Below, piece by piece: positions 12,310 through 20,333 of a stretch of DNA of 64,000 nt. How positions within the stretch are numbered: position 1 is the stretch's first letter; each line of letters starts with the position of its first letter. This DNA is from Inquilinus limosus DSM 16000 (GTDB lineage Bacteria > Pseudomonadota > Alphaproteobacteria > DSM-16000 > Inquilinaceae). Position numbers and translations under genes: made by a program. Location of the stretch: contig NZ_AUHM01000001.1 in the NCBI RefSeq assembly GCF_000423185.1, forward strand, positions 496,001-560,000, written 5' to 3'. Below the pieces are notes generated by a model. That model was not told the origin of the DNA and made no database searches. It saw only the letters and a list, made by a program, of their open reading frames with translations.

Positions 12310-13080
12310 CTACAGCCCCATTCCCCCCGGCGGTGCCAGGGACAGGCGCCGGGCGGCGGCGATCAGGGTGTCGAGCAGGTCGCGCTGCCGCTCCTCCGGC
12401 GTGTCCAGCGGGGTGACCAGGCACAAGGTCGCGACCGCCCGGGCGTCGCGGTCCACCACCGGTGCCGCCAGGCAGCAGGTGAAGCGGTCGACCAGCTCCT
12501 GGGTCACGGCATAGCCGCGCGCCCGCGCCGCCTCGGTCTCGGCGACGAAATCCGCCGGCTCGATCCGCTTGCCTGACGGCAGCGTGAAATCCTCGGCCGG
12601 GATGAACGCCGCGATCTCGGCCGCGCTCATATGGGCCACCAACAGCCGCCCGGAAGCGGTCCAGGGGATCGGCAGGCGGATCCCGACCTCGGAGGTGATG
12701 CGGAAGGTGCGGCGCCCGGGCTCGTTCAGCATCACCACATATTTGGCGCCGTCGAGCATGCAGAACTGCGCCGTCTCGCCGGTCTCGGTCGCCAGCCCCA
12801 GCACCTCGCGCCGGGCCCGGCTCAGCAGGTCGACGCCGGCGACATAGCTCTGGGCGTAGTAGTGCACGGCGCGGCCGAAGAACACCGCGCCGCCCTCCCC
12901 CGCCGGCTCCAGGATCCTGGCCGCGGTCAGCCGCCCGACGATCTCGTAGAGGGTCGAGCGCGGCGCGCCGATCGCCTTCGCCAGCTCGCCCATCCGCACC
13001 GGCGCCCGCCGCGCCTGCAGATGCTCCAGGATCGCCACCGCCCGGTCGATGCCCCGCTCCCGCCCGGTGTCCTTCGCCAT
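12310..13080 (-). CDS. IclR family transcriptional regulator
   Basis: The protein has 256 residues. An N-terminal winged HTH (IDRAVAILEHLQARRAPVRM, then GAPRSTLYEIVGRL) is followed by an IclR effector domain (ASGRLLVAHMS, RARGYAVTQELVD, AAPVVDRDARAVATL). It is divergent from the ABC transporter operon, and a TTGTCC inverted repeat lies between them, so it probably controls uptake of the transporter's substrate. Confidence 0.88.
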   Translation of the reverse strand: MAKDTGRERGIDRAVAILEHLQARRAPVRMGELAKAIGAPRSTLYEIVGRLTAARILEPAGEGGAVFFGRAVHYYAQSYVAGVDLLSRARREVLGLATETGETAQFCMLDGAKYVVMLNEPGRRTFRITSEVGIRLPIPWTASGRLLVAHMSAAEIAAFIPAEDFTLPSGKRIEPADFVAETEAARARGYAVTQELVDRFTCCLAAPVVDRDARAVATLCLVTPLDTPEERQRDLLDTLIAAARRLSLAPPGGMGL

Positions 13081-13137
13081 GCTCTCCCCTTCGCCGCGCT
13101 CGGTTGCGTTCGCCCGGAGACGAGCTTATCGTGCTGA

Positions 13138-13177
13138 TTGTCCGACATACAAGATGATTGTCCAATATATCGGACAA
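13138..13177. promoter_or_regulatory. candidate IclR operator
   Basis: TTGTCC and GGACAA form an inverted repeat with an 8-bp AT-rich spacer (13158-13177). A further TGATTGTCC half-site lies at 13136-13143. The position between the divergent regulator and transporter genes fits autoregulation plus transporter control. Confidence 0.55.
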
Positions 13178-13193
13178 CAAACAGGAGGCTGAG

Positions 13194-14036
13194 ATGCAAT
13201 CCATTGCCCGGATCTTGCTGTCCGTCAGCGCCGCCGCCCTGCTGCTGGGCACCGCCGGCGGCGCCCTGGCGGCCGACAAGCTTCAGGAGGTGCTGAGCCG
13301 CGGCAAGCTGATCGTCGGCACCGGCAGCACCAACCCGCCCTGGCACTTCAAGACCGAGCAGGGCGACCTGGCCGGCTTCGACATCGATATCGCGAAGATC
13401 ATTGCCAAGGGGCTGTTCAACGACCCGAGCAAGGTCGAGTTCGTGGTCCAGTCCTCCGACGCCCGGATCCCCAACCTGACCACCGACAAGGTCGACATCA
13501 CCTGCCAGTTCATCACCGTCACCGCCGCCCGGGCGCAGCAGGTGAACTTCACCATCCCCTATTACCGCGAGGGCGTCGGCCTGCTGCTGATGAAGGACGG
13601 CCGCTACAAGAGCTATGACGAGCTGAAGGCGGCGGGCAGCGGCGTCACCGTTTCCGTGCTGCAGAACGTCTATGCCGAGGACATGGTGCACGCGGCCCTG
13701 CCCGAGGCGACGGTCGACCAGTACGAGAGCACCGACCTGATGTACGAGGCGCTGAACTCCGGCCGCGCCGACGCCGCCGCCACCGACATGTCGTCGCTGC
13801 GCTGGTTCATGAAGCAGAACCCGGACCGCTATCTCGACGCCGGCTACGGCTGGAACCCGCAGACCTATGCCTGCGCCGTGAAGAAGGGCGACCAGGACTG
13901 GCTGAACTTCGTCGACACCGCGCTGCACGAGGCGATGACCGGGGTCGAGTTCGACAGCTACGCGGCGTCCTTCGAGCAGTGGTTCGGCCAGCGCCCGCCG
14001 GCCCCGGCGATCGGTTTTCCCTCCGAGATGCGGTGA
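13194..14036 (+). CDS. amino-acid ABC transporter, periplasmic binding protein
   Basis: The protein has 280 residues starting at ATG 13194, 5 bp after AGGAGG. A cleavable signal peptide (MQSIARILLSVSAAALLLGT... ending in GGALAA) precedes a family-3 solute-binding fold: KLIVGTGSTNPPWHFK, LAGFDIDIAKIIAKGL, VDITCQFITVTAARAQQVNF. It delivers a polar amino acid or opine-like ligand to the two permeases downstream; the ligand cannot be assigned from sequence alone. Confidence 0.9.
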   Translation: MQSIARILLSVSAAALLLGTAGGALAADKLQEVLSRGKLIVGTGSTNPPWHFKTEQGDLAGFDIDIAKIIAKGLFNDPSKVEFVVQSSDARIPNLTTDKVDITCQFITVTAARAQQVNFTIPYYREGVGLLLMKDGRYKSYDELKAAGSGVTVSVLQNVYAEDMVHAALPEATVDQYESTDLMYEALNSGRADAAATDMSSLRWFMKQNPDRYLDAGYGWNPQTYACAVKKGDQDWLNFVDTALHEAMTGVEFDSYAASFEQWFGQRPPAPAIGFPSEMR

Positions 14037-14054
14037 GGCTTCCCGCAAACCCTT

Positions 14055-14133
14055 CCTCGTCATTCCCGCGAAAGCGGGAATCTCGCACCGCCTGGATGCT
14101 GAGGAGATCCCCGCTTTCGCGAGGATGACGAGG
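14055..14133. repeat. interspersed palindromic repeat between ABC transporter genes
   Basis: The outer arms CCTCGTCAT (14055-14063) and ATGACGAGG (14125-14133) enclose inner ATTCCCGCGAAAGCGGGAAT-type hairpins. This repeat class is common between proteobacterial genes. It sits in the 126-bp gap between binding-protein and permease genes and may set their expression ratio. Confidence 0.8.
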
Positions 14134-14162
14134 GTGGGGAGTGGATCGGCGGAGGACACGGG

Positions 14163-14822
14163 GTGACCTACCAGTTCAATTTCGGCGTGGTCTGGGCCAG
14201 CCGTGACCTGTTGCTGAGCGGCCTCGCGCTGGGGCTTGGCCTCGCGGTGCTGTCGATCCTGATCGGCTGCGTCATCGGCCTGATCGGTGCCTTCGCTGCC
14301 ACATCTCGCAGCCGGGTCGCCCGCGGCCTCGCCTCCGGCTACGTCACCTTCTTCCGCAACCTGCCGATCCTGGTGATCCTGCTGTTCGTGTTCTTCGCCC
14401 TGCCGCGGGCCGGGATCCGCCTCGACAAGATCGACAGCTTCGTCGCCTCGCTGTCCGTCTATGCCGGGGCCTATCTGGTCGAGGTGTTCCGCGCCGGCAT
14501 CCTGTCGGTGCCGAAGGGCGTGCACGAGGCCGGTACGGCGCTCGGCCTCAAGCCGATGCAGATCCGCCGGCTGCTGGTCTTCCCGCTGATGCTGCGCAAC
14601 ATCCTGCCGGCGCTGGGCAGCAATTTCATCTCGCTGTTCAAGGACACCTCGCTGGCCGCCGCCATCGCGGTGCCGGAGCTGACCTTCTACGCCCGCAAGA
14701 TCAACACCGAGAGCTTCCGCGTGATCGAGACCTGGCTGGTGACCAGCCTGCTCTATGTCTGCGCCTGCACCCTGATCGCCTTCCTGCTGCGCCGGCTCGA
14801 GGCGCGGCTGCGGCTGCCCTGA
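14163..14822 (+). CDS. amino-acid ABC transporter permease
   Basis: The protein has 219 residues with GTG start at 14163. Several membrane segments are visible, and the permease coupling motif appears as EAGTALGLKPMQIRRLLVFP. It belongs to the His/Glu/Gln/Arg-type inner-membrane permeases and pairs with the next gene to form the channel. Confidence 0.88.
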   Translation: MTYQFNFGVVWASRDLLLSGLALGLGLAVLSILIGCVIGLIGAFAATSRSRVARGLASGYVTFFRNLPILVILLFVFFALPRAGIRLDKIDSFVASLSVYAGAYLVEVFRAGILSVPKGVHEAGTALGLKPMQIRRLLVFPLMLRNILPALGSNFISLFKDTSLAAAIAVPELTFYARKINTESFRVIETWLVTSLLYVCACTLIAFLLRRLEARLRLP

Positions 14823-14832
14823 GGTCCCGCCG

Positions 14833-15486
14833 ATGGACGCCTTCCTGCAGCAGCTCTGGGTCGCCCGCTGGGCCCTGCTCGACGGAGCCTGGCTGACGGT
14901 GCAGATCTCGGTCGTATCGATCGCCGCCGGCACCGTCTTCGGCGTGCTGGTCGGCCTGGCCCTGACCTATGGCGGCCGCGCCCTGCGCTGGCCGGCCCGG
15001 CTGTTCGTCGACTTCATCCGCGGCACGCCGGTGCTGGTCCTGGTGCTGGCCGCCTTCTACGTCCTCTCCGTCGTCGGCATCCAGCTGACCGCGGTGCAGG
15101 CCGGCGTCTTCGCGCTGGCCGTGTTCTGCAGCGCCCATGTCGGCGAGATCGTGCGCGGCGCGCTGCAGGCGATCCCGCAGGGCCAGATCGAGGCGGCGAA
15201 GTCGCTCGGCCTCAGCTTTCGCCTGACGATGCTCCTCGTCCTGCTGCCGCAGGCACTGCGCCAGATCCTGCCGAGCTGGGTCAACACCGGGACCGAGATG
15301 GTCAAGGCCTCGACCCTGCTGTCGGTGATCGGCGTCACCGAGCTGCTGCTGGCGACCAAAGAGGTGATCAGCCGCAACTACATGAGCCTGCAGTTCTACC
15401 TGCTGGCCGCGGCGGTCTATTTCCTCGTCAATTATGCCATCGAACGCCTCGGCAAGTCCCTGGGCCGCCGCGCTGCGCTGAAGTGA
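14833..15486 (+). CDS. amino-acid ABC transporter permease, second subunit
   Basis: The protein has 217 residues and starts 10 bp after the first permease. Membrane segments and the coupling loop (EAAKSLGLSFRLTMLLVLLP) match polar amino-acid permeases. No ATP-binding subunit follows. The operon ends here, so the ATPase must be supplied from elsewhere. Confidence 0.88.
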   Translation: MDAFLQQLWVARWALLDGAWLTVQISVVSIAAGTVFGVLVGLALTYGGRALRWPARLFVDFIRGTPVLVLVLAAFYVLSVVGIQLTAVQAGVFALAVFCSAHVGEIVRGALQAIPQGQIEAAKSLGLSFRLTMLLVLLPQALRQILPSWVNTGTEMVKASTLLSVIGVTELLLATKEVISRNYMSLQFYLLAAAVYFLVNYAIERLGKSLGRRAALK

Positions 15487-15842
15487 GGCTGCGGGCAGGA
15501 AGAAGCCACCCAAGTCTTCCCGCAATTGCCTCAAATAAATATTACCGCATTATGCAGATGCGGACACGAGGCCGATTCATATCATTCGCTTAAATTTTGA
15601 TGATTTAAACAAGAAAGCGCGACGACAGAATCCGTCTTCTTGATCATTGAGAATGAGTCTATATAGATTTCGCTTCGGCCCGAAACCAGCCAGCGCCCAG
15701 ACGAAACCTTCCAGGCCGTGCGGCCAGGGCTTCCCGGCGCCAGCTTTCGCGGCTTTTTGGTGGCCACCGCCTCCGGCGGGGCATGCGCTGCGGCGGGCAT
15801 CGTCTTCGGAACATCGCTTCTGACGGGAAGGGGGAAACGGAC
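15487..15842. other. intergenic region upstream of the RTX gene
   Basis: The first 170 bases are AT-rich for this genome (TAAATATTACC, TTAAATTTTGATGATTTAAAC) and probably hold the RTX promoter. No clear -35/-10 pair, RNA gene or conserved ORF was found. A GGGAAGGGGG ribosome-binding site precedes 15843. Confidence 0.4.
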
Positions 15843-16838
15843 ATGACTGCGACCACCGAGACCAACGGCTCCGACATCATCATCGGCACGCCGGGCGACG
15901 ATATCATCGATGCAGGCAACGGCAATGACGTGGTGAGCGGCGGCGCCGGCGACGACATCATCGACGGCGGCACCGGCTTCGACGTCATCACCGGAGGCTC
16001 CGGGGACGACGTCATCGACGGCAGCGAGGGCTTCGACGTCATCGACGGCGGCGGCGACAACGACTGGCTCCGCGGCGGCAATGGAGCCGACGTCGTCACA
16101 GGCGGCGACGGCCGGGACAAGATTGCCGGCGGCAACGGCGCCGACGTGCTGGACGGCGGTGCCGGCAACGACCTGCTGCGCGGTGGCGCCGGCGCCGACA
16201 TCCTGAGCGGCGGCGACGGCATCGATATCGCCAGCTACGCCGAGAGCGACGCCGCGGTCTCGATCAACCTGGCCACGCACGAGGCCCATGGCGGCACGGC
16301 CGAGGGCGACGTCATCGCCGGCGACATCGAGACGATCCACGGCAGCCGCTTCGGCGATACGCTGACCGGCGGCGACGGCGACGACATCCTGCGCGGCCTG
16401 GGTGGCGACGATGCGCTGGCCGGCGGTGCCGGCGACGACCGTCTGGTCGGCGGCGACGGCGCCGACCGGATCGAGGGCGGTGCCGGCGCCGACACGCTGA
16501 TCGGCGGCAGCGGTGCCGACAGCTTCGTCTATGCCGCCGCCGGCGACACCGGCACCGGCTTCGACACCCGTGACGTCATCGCCGACTTCTCCTCGGCCGA
16601 TGGCGACAGGATCGATCTCAGCGGCATCGACGCCGACGGCGACGCCGGCAACGGCGACACCGCCTTCAGCTTCATCGGCGGCGACGCCTTCTCCGGCCAG
16701 GCCGGCGAGATGCGCGTCGTCAACGACGGCGTGGTCTCCGTGGTCAGCGCCGATATCGACGGTGACCGTCAGGCCGACCTGTCGATCGCGTTGATCGGCA
16801 GCGGCCTGGCCCTGACCGCCGGGGATTTCGTGCTCTAG
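15843..16838 (+). CDS. RTX calcium-binding protein, type I secretion substrate
   Basis: The protein has 331 residues and no N-terminal signal peptide. Tandem GGxGxDxxx nonapeptides (GGAGDDIIDGG, GGNGADVLDGG, GGAGDDRLVGG) fill residues about 10-225 and form a calcium beta-roll. The C-terminal 100 residues (DVIADFSSADGDRIDLSGID, then DGDRQADLSIALIG) match the serralysin-type C-terminal domain with its type I secretion signal. There is no enzymatic domain, and no secretion ATPase is nearby. It is probably an extracellular matrix or adhesion component. Confidence 0.9.
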   Translation: MTATTETNGSDIIIGTPGDDIIDAGNGNDVVSGGAGDDIIDGGTGFDVITGGSGDDVIDGSEGFDVIDGGGDNDWLRGGNGADVVTGGDGRDKIAGGNGADVLDGGAGNDLLRGGAGADILSGGDGIDIASYAESDAAVSINLATHEAHGGTAEGDVIAGDIETIHGSRFGDTLTGGDGDDILRGLGGDDALAGGAGDDRLVGGDGADRIEGGAGADTLIGGSGADSFVYAAAGDTGTGFDTRDVIADFSSADGDRIDLSGIDADGDAGNGDTAFSFIGGDAFSGQAGEMRVVNDGVVSVVSADIDGDRQADLSIALIGSGLALTAGDFVL

Positions 16839-16927
16839 CAGCGGTGGCCGGCGGCGGGGCGAAACGGAACAAAGCGCGGCGATACGGGTTTCCTGGCGTT
16901 CGATCGTTCCGTCCTCGTGAGCACCAG

Positions 16928-17152
16928 ATGACCCGCCGTCTCCTGCCGATCGCCCTCGCCGCCGCCCTGCTCGCCGCCGGCTGCACCAACATGAACCGCG
17001 AGGCCCAGGGCACGCTGAGCGGCGGCGCACTCGGCGCCGCCGGCGGCGTCGGCCTGGCCGCGCTGACCGGCGGCAGCCTGCTGGCCGGCGGCGTGATCGG
17101 CGGTGCCGCGGGTGCCGTCGCCGGCAACCTGAAGAGCAAGGGCTACTGGTAA
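16928..17152 (+). CDS. glycine-zipper outer-membrane lipoprotein (paralogue A)
   Basis: The protein has 74 residues. The signal peptide ends in lipobox LAAGC; a Gly/Ala-rich zipper (LSGGALGAAGGVGLAALTGG...) follows, and the end is KSKGYW. It closely resembles the gene at 17676-17900 and is related to osmotically inducible YmgG/OsmB-like lipoproteins. The start at 16928 places the lipobox at normal distance. Confidence 0.8.
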   Translation: MTRRLLPIALAAALLAAGCTNMNREAQGTLSGGALGAAGGVGLAALTGGSLLAGGVIGGAAGAVAGNLKSKGYW

Positions 17153-17280
17153 GGGATGCGGCCGGGCGGGACGGCCTCCGCCCCGCCCGGCCAGTAACCT
17201 GCCCGAAGCGTCGATCTATCATTTGATTATCCTCCCGAAAGGCGGAAGAATAGTTCCGTCGTTTCAGCCGGGAGGAAATA

Positions 17281-17664
17281 ATGGTCGCAATATCCATTAG
17301 ACCCCTGCTTGTAGGGGCCATGCTGATCGCCGCCGCGGCGGCGATGCCGGCCCGGGCGGGCGATGTCCCGCTGGTCACCGGCGAGCACTGGACCAAGGCC
17401 TCCGACTCCGAGAAGAAGGCCTTCCTGGTCGGCGCCGCCAACGTCATCTCGGTCGAATACGAGCTGCGGAAGGAAGACCGCCGCCACCGGCCGGGCATGG
17501 TCGACGCGCTGGTCACCAAGCTGCAGCCGATGTCGCTGAGCGACATTTCCAAGGGGATCGACGACTACTACACCGCGCATCCGGACCAGCTCTCGAGGGC
17601 GGTGGTCGAGGTGATCGTCACCGACATCGCCAGGATCGAACCCGGCCGACAGGCCGGGAAGTGA
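17281..17664 (+). CDS. exported protein of unknown function
   Basis: The protein has 127 residues with a signal peptide ending at MPARAG. The mature part contains HWTKASDSEKKAFLVGAANV and DALVTKLQPMSLSDISKGID, an alpha-helical pattern seen in small periplasmic proteins. No function is recognised. It lies between two paralogous lipoproteins and just upstream of the second. Confidence 0.7.
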   Translation: MVAISIRPLLVGAMLIAAAAAMPARAGDVPLVTGEHWTKASDSEKKAFLVGAANVISVEYELRKEDRRHRPGMVDALVTKLQPMSLSDISKGIDDYYTAHPDQLSRAVVEVIVTDIARIEPGRQAGK

Positions 17665-17675
17665 GGGAGGTCGCT

Positions 17676-17900
17676 ATGAAGAAGCTTCTCCTGCCCGTGG
17701 CGCTGTGCGGCGCGCTGCTCGTCGGCGCCTGCGCGAACATGACCCGAGAGGAACAGGCGACGCTGAGCGGCGGCGCGATCGGCGCCGCCGGCGGCGCCGC
17801 GATCAGCGCTCTCGCGGGCGGCAATGCCGGCGTCGGCGCCCTGATCGGCGGCGCGGCCGGTGCCGTCGCCGGCAATCTGAAGGGCAAGGGCTACTGGTGA
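17676..17900 (+). CDS. glycine-zipper outer-membrane lipoprotein (paralogue B)
   Basis: The protein has 74 residues starting MKKLLLPVALCGALLVGAC, with the lipobox LVGAC, and ending KGKGYW. It is nearly the same length and pattern as paralogue A, so this is a local duplication with an unrelated exported protein between the copies. The ATG at 17676 follows GGGAGG and is preferred to the GTG at 17661. Confidence 0.8.
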   Translation: MKKLLLPVALCGALLVGACANMTREEQATLSGGAIGAAGGAAISALAGGNAGVGALIGGAAGAVAGNLKGKGYW

Positions 17901-17962
17901 TGTCCCGGCACGATCAGCTCCGGCAGATCGCGCCGTTCCATTCAGCCGATGGGAGGGGATCG

Positions 17963-18133
17963 ATGCGCAAGAGTCTCGTGCTGGCGGCGCTCGCTGGGAT
18001 CGGCCTCGCGGCGGGCGCCGCGGATGCCGGCAACAGAAAGCCCGAAGGCGTTTCGGACCAGGACACAGGCGCCGGGACCGTTTTCGTCCCGGCCGCCGAC
18101 CCAGCCAAAGGCAAGGGAAAGGGCAAAGGCTAG
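17963..18133 (+). CDS. small exported protein, Lys/Gly-rich tail
   Basis: The protein has 56 residues. An N-terminal signal peptide (MRKSLVLAALAGIGLAAG, cleavage near AADAG) leaves a short mature peptide ending KGKGKGKG. A GGGAGGGG ribosome-binding site is present. No family is recognised. Confidence 0.6.
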   Translation: MRKSLVLAALAGIGLAAGAADAGNRKPEGVSDQDTGAGTVFVPAADPAKGKGKGKG

Positions 18134-18149
18134 CTCCTGGGAATCATTC

Positions 18150-18178
18150 TTGACGCGGCGCTCGCCGCCCGCGATAGA
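18150..18178 (+). promoter_or_regulatory. candidate sigma-70 promoter of a leaderless leader gene
   Basis: TTGACG (18150-18155) and GATAGA (18173-18178) are 17 bp apart. The expected start site falls at or next to the ATG at 18185, so the transcript would be leaderless. Confidence 0.5.
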
Positions 18179-18184
18179 GAAGGC

Positions 18185-18265
18185 ATGTCCGTGATCGTCC
18201 CCCGCCTCGTCGTCAGACGCAGCCGCATCGCCGCCGGCGGGACGCCCGGACTCTGTGTGTGCTGA
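18185..18265 (+). CDS. 26-residue leader peptide (putative attenuator ORF)
   Basis: The ORF ATG...TGA encodes 26 residues with RLVVRRSR in the middle and GLCVC at the end. It has no ribosome-binding site and starts where transcription should begin, like alphaproteobacterial leaderless leader peptides. A strong terminator follows 28 bp after the stop. Cys or Arg supply could be what is sensed, by inference. In the uninfected chromosome the next gene would be the methyltransferase now at 61524. Confidence 0.45.
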   Translation: MSVIVPRLVVRRSRIAAGGTPGLCVC

Positions 18266-18292
18266 CCCCTCGGTCGGCATTCGCACTCGCGC

Positions 18293-18321
18293 AGCCCCGC
18301 CGGAAACGGACGGGGCTTTTT
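18293..18321 (+). terminator. Rho-independent terminator, possible attenuator
   Basis: AGCCCCG-CCG / CGG-A-CGGGGCT pairs around GAAA and is followed by TTTTT. It lies between the leader peptide and the former methyltransferase start. Confidence 0.8.
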
Positions 18322-18380
18322 CATGGCCACCGCGCACCCCGTCCGACCGTTTCTCAGATCGTTCAGATGGAGTTCGCCGG

Positions 18381-18388
18381 ATGACGCA
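18381..18388. other. attL core (ATGACGCA)
   Basis: The same 8 bases occur at 61524-61531. On this side the core follows host DNA with a GGAG site 8-11 bases upstream, the natural ribosome-binding site of the methyltransferase gene now on the far side of the prophage. The 8-bp length fits a tyrosine recombinase overlap region. Confidence 0.7.
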
Positions 18389-18404
18389 TCCCATTATTGG
18401 GACG
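18389..18404. promoter_or_regulatory. family A palindrome, site 1 (next to attL)
   Basis: TCCCATTATTGGGACG directly abuts the att core. It may serve as an integrase or repressor site. Confidence 0.5.
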
Positions 18405-18437
18405 GTGCCCTAGGATTTCTGCGGTGTTAAGGGCCGG

Positions 18438-19568
18438 TTACTCGGCCGCCTGTGCCGGTACGGGCACACCGTGTTCCTGTGCCCAGGCCGTATACTCCTC
18501 ATAGGTCATGGCCCGCGGAGGGGCGACCACCGCCGGGGCCTTCGGACCTTCCAGGGCCGCCAGCGCCGCGGTCATGTTCTCGGGGGCGAGGTGGGCGTAG
18601 CGCAGCGTCGTCTTGATGTTGGCGTGCCCCATCAGTTCCTTGATCACCGCCAGCGCCACCCCACGCTGCACCAGCCGGCTTGCGTAGGTGTGTCGGACGC
18701 AGTGCAGCACGTAGTCCTCATCGTGCTCGTGCCCCGTGTGCCGCCGCATGAGCTTCCACAGGTACTCGACTTGGCTTTCTCCCAGGGGCTCGAACAGGCG
18801 ATCCTTGGGGCCACAGTTCCGCGCGCGGTTGACCAGGATCTCCTTAGCGCGCTCCGTAAGGGGCACCAGACGCGGCTTGCGAACGCCGCCGCCCTTGTAG
18901 GTGATCAGCCGCACCCGTGAGGCATTGTCCACGATGTCGCCCGGCCGCAGCTCCAACAGCTCGTTCCGGCGCGCGCCTGTGTCATAGTTCACGGCCACCA
19001 TATCGGCCATGGCGTGTTCCTCGATCCGGCGCCAGAAGGCGATTTGCTCCGCCTCCTCCTCCGGGGTGTAGTAGCGATCCCGCTGCCGCGCGTCGGGCTG
19101 CCACGGCATGTCCGGGACGGCCACCAAGAGGCGCTTGCGGCGCGCCTTATCGAGGATCTTGGACAGGGCCGCGAGCTTCCGGTTGATCGTGCCGCCGCAG
19201 TTGCCCCGCTTGTAGCACTCGGCCACGAAGTCGTCCAAGGCGTCCTCCGTGACCATCCGGGGGCGCGGGTTGCCCAGCGACCGGACCACGTCCTCGGCGC
19301 GCTTCACGAGCCCGTAACGGGTGCGCTTCTGCGCCCAGTCGGTGCGCTCCACGAGCCTCAGAACGTCCATGAGGGTGGCCTCGGTGGGGAGCGCGTCCCC
19401 GGCCATCTGGACGCCTGCCCAGGGCGGCGCCTTGCCGGCCTTCGCCGCCTCCTTCGCCTCCTCCTCCGCGGTCTCGGCCTGAACCTTGGTCGGGAAGTCC
19501 TTGCGGTAGCGGGTGCCGTTGATGGTCACGGACACCTGCCAGGACTGCCCCCGTTGACGGACAGCCAT
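18438..19568 (-). CDS. int: tyrosine recombinase integrase
   Basis: The protein has 376 residues. The catalytic set is visible: Arg in TGARRNELLEL (about 198), His-x-x-Arg in HCVRHTYASRL (about 291) and LMGHANIKTTLRYAHL with the nucleophilic Tyr (about 322). An N-terminal arm-binding region (RQRGQSWQVSVTINGTRYRK) and a SAM-like core-binding domain precede them. The ATG at 19568 has AAGGAGT upstream and is preferred to the longer frame. It catalyses integration and, with a partner, excision at the 8-bp core beside it. Confidence 0.92.
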   Translation of the reverse strand: MAVRQRGQSWQVSVTINGTRYRKDFPTKVQAETAEEEAKEAAKAGKAPPWAGVQMAGDALPTEATLMDVLRLVERTDWAQKRTRYGLVKRAEDVVRSLGNPRPRMVTEDALDDFVAECYKRGNCGGTINRKLAALSKILDKARRKRLLVAVPDMPWQPDARQRDRYYTPEEEAEQIAFWRRIEEHAMADMVAVNYDTGARRNELLELRPGDIVDNASRVRLITYKGGGVRKPRLVPLTERAKEILVNRARNCGPKDRLFEPLGESQVEYLWKLMRRHTGHEHDEDYVLHCVRHTYASRLVQRGVALAVIKELMGHANIKTTLRYAHLAPENMTAALAALEGPKAPAVVAPPRAMTYEEYTAWAQEHGVPVPAQAAE

Positions 19569-19572
19569 TCTG

Positions 19573-19779
19573 CTACTCCTTGTTCCCGAAACACCATGCT
19601 CCCACAATACCGCCGGGACCATGGATGACAGCCCCTGCCGTGGACGCCTGTGGGTGGCACTTCTCAACTTCCTCAGCCACTGCTCGCAGAATGGCGGCGA
19701 TCTGCGCCGGGTGGCTGTTCTGGTCCGCGAAGCTTCGCAGTTTAATCGCCACTTGGAATGAACTTGGGTAATCCGGCAT
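19573..19779 (-). CDS. small protein upstream of the integrase, possible excisionase
   Basis: The protein has 68 residues, starting after AGGAGGG and ending 4 bp before the integrase start, so the two are co-expressed. The sequence (FQVAIKLRSFADQNSHPAQI, then AAILRAVAEEVEKC) is not a recognised family. Directionality factors are often placed here, but no MerR/Xis helix-turn-helix is evident. Confidence 0.6.
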   Translation of the reverse strand: MPDYPSSFQVAIKLRSFADQNSHPAQIAAILRAVAEEVEKCHPQASTAGAVIHGPGGIVGAWCFGNKE

Positions 19780-19788
19780 GGTCCCTCC

Positions 19789-20148
19789 TCACGAGTTGAT
19801 GATGCGAACCAAGAGGTTCATCAGATCGCGCCCCTTAGGGGTCAGCCTAAGGCGCACGGTACGGCGGTCCAGCGGATCGGTGTGTTGCTCGATCAGCCCG
19901 TGGCCGGGGATCGGCTCACGTATTCCCTTGACCACTTTCCAGCCCCGAACTACGCCCAACTCCTGGATGTATCGGTACGCAGTCGAGCGCGAAGTGTTGA
20001 CAGCGGCGGCAATCTCCACTGAAGACGGCTCTCCGAGGTACGCTATCGTCAGGAACACGTCGGCACAGGCCACCGTCATGGACGGGTGAATCCTCTGCAA
20101 TTCGTCGGCCACCCGCATCAGTTTTTGCAGGGCCCTGAGATTGTTCAT
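19789..20148 (-). CDS. winged-helix (MarR-like) regulator, candidate lysogeny repressor
   Basis: The protein has 119 residues. A winged HTH reads SSVEIAAAVNTSRSTAYRYI then LTPKGRDLMNLL. It heads the regulator-small protein-integrase cassette, and two family A palindromes lie upstream at 20186-20201 and 20315-20333. No lambda-type repressor exists elsewhere in the element. By position it is the best candidate for keeping the prophage silent; nothing in the sequence proves it. ATG 20148 has GGAG about 10 bp upstream. Confidence 0.7.
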   Translation of the reverse strand: MNNLRALQKLMRVADELQRIHPSMTVACADVFLTIAYLGEPSSVEIAAAVNTSRSTAYRYIQELGVVRGWKVVKGIREPIPGHGLIEQHTDPLDRRTVRLRLTPKGRDLMNLLVRIINS

Positions 20149-20185
20149 TTCGGATTGGCTCCGTGATCGTGGCACGGCTGATATC

Positions 20186-20201
20186 GCCCATATCCGGGAC
20201 G
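20186..20201. promoter_or_regulatory. family A palindrome, site 2
   Basis: GCCCATATCCGGGACG, in the opposite orientation to most copies, 38 bp upstream of the winged-helix gene. Confidence 0.55.
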
Positions 20202-20314
20202 ATTGCAACGCCGAGAGTATCGATGCTCAGGCTTCCGCAACGTAGCATGTCAAACCCACCCCTTGGTTCAACCCGATGGCGTAGAACCGTTCTAAGCCCT
20301 TCGGATGCAGGACA

Positions 20315-20333
20315 TTCCCCGATATGGGACGGT
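20315..20333. promoter_or_regulatory. family A palindrome, site 3
   Basis: TTCCCCGATATGGGACGGT, upstream of the winged-helix gene. Confidence 0.6.

Noticed and set aside
12927-14933. 668-codon minus-strand frame opposite the ABC transporter genes
   Set aside because: Shadow of conserved binding-protein and permease genes.
19815-19850. CTGATGA with a short stem near the winged-helix gene as another hammerhead
   Set aside because: No GAAA and no stem III or cleavage triplet follow.
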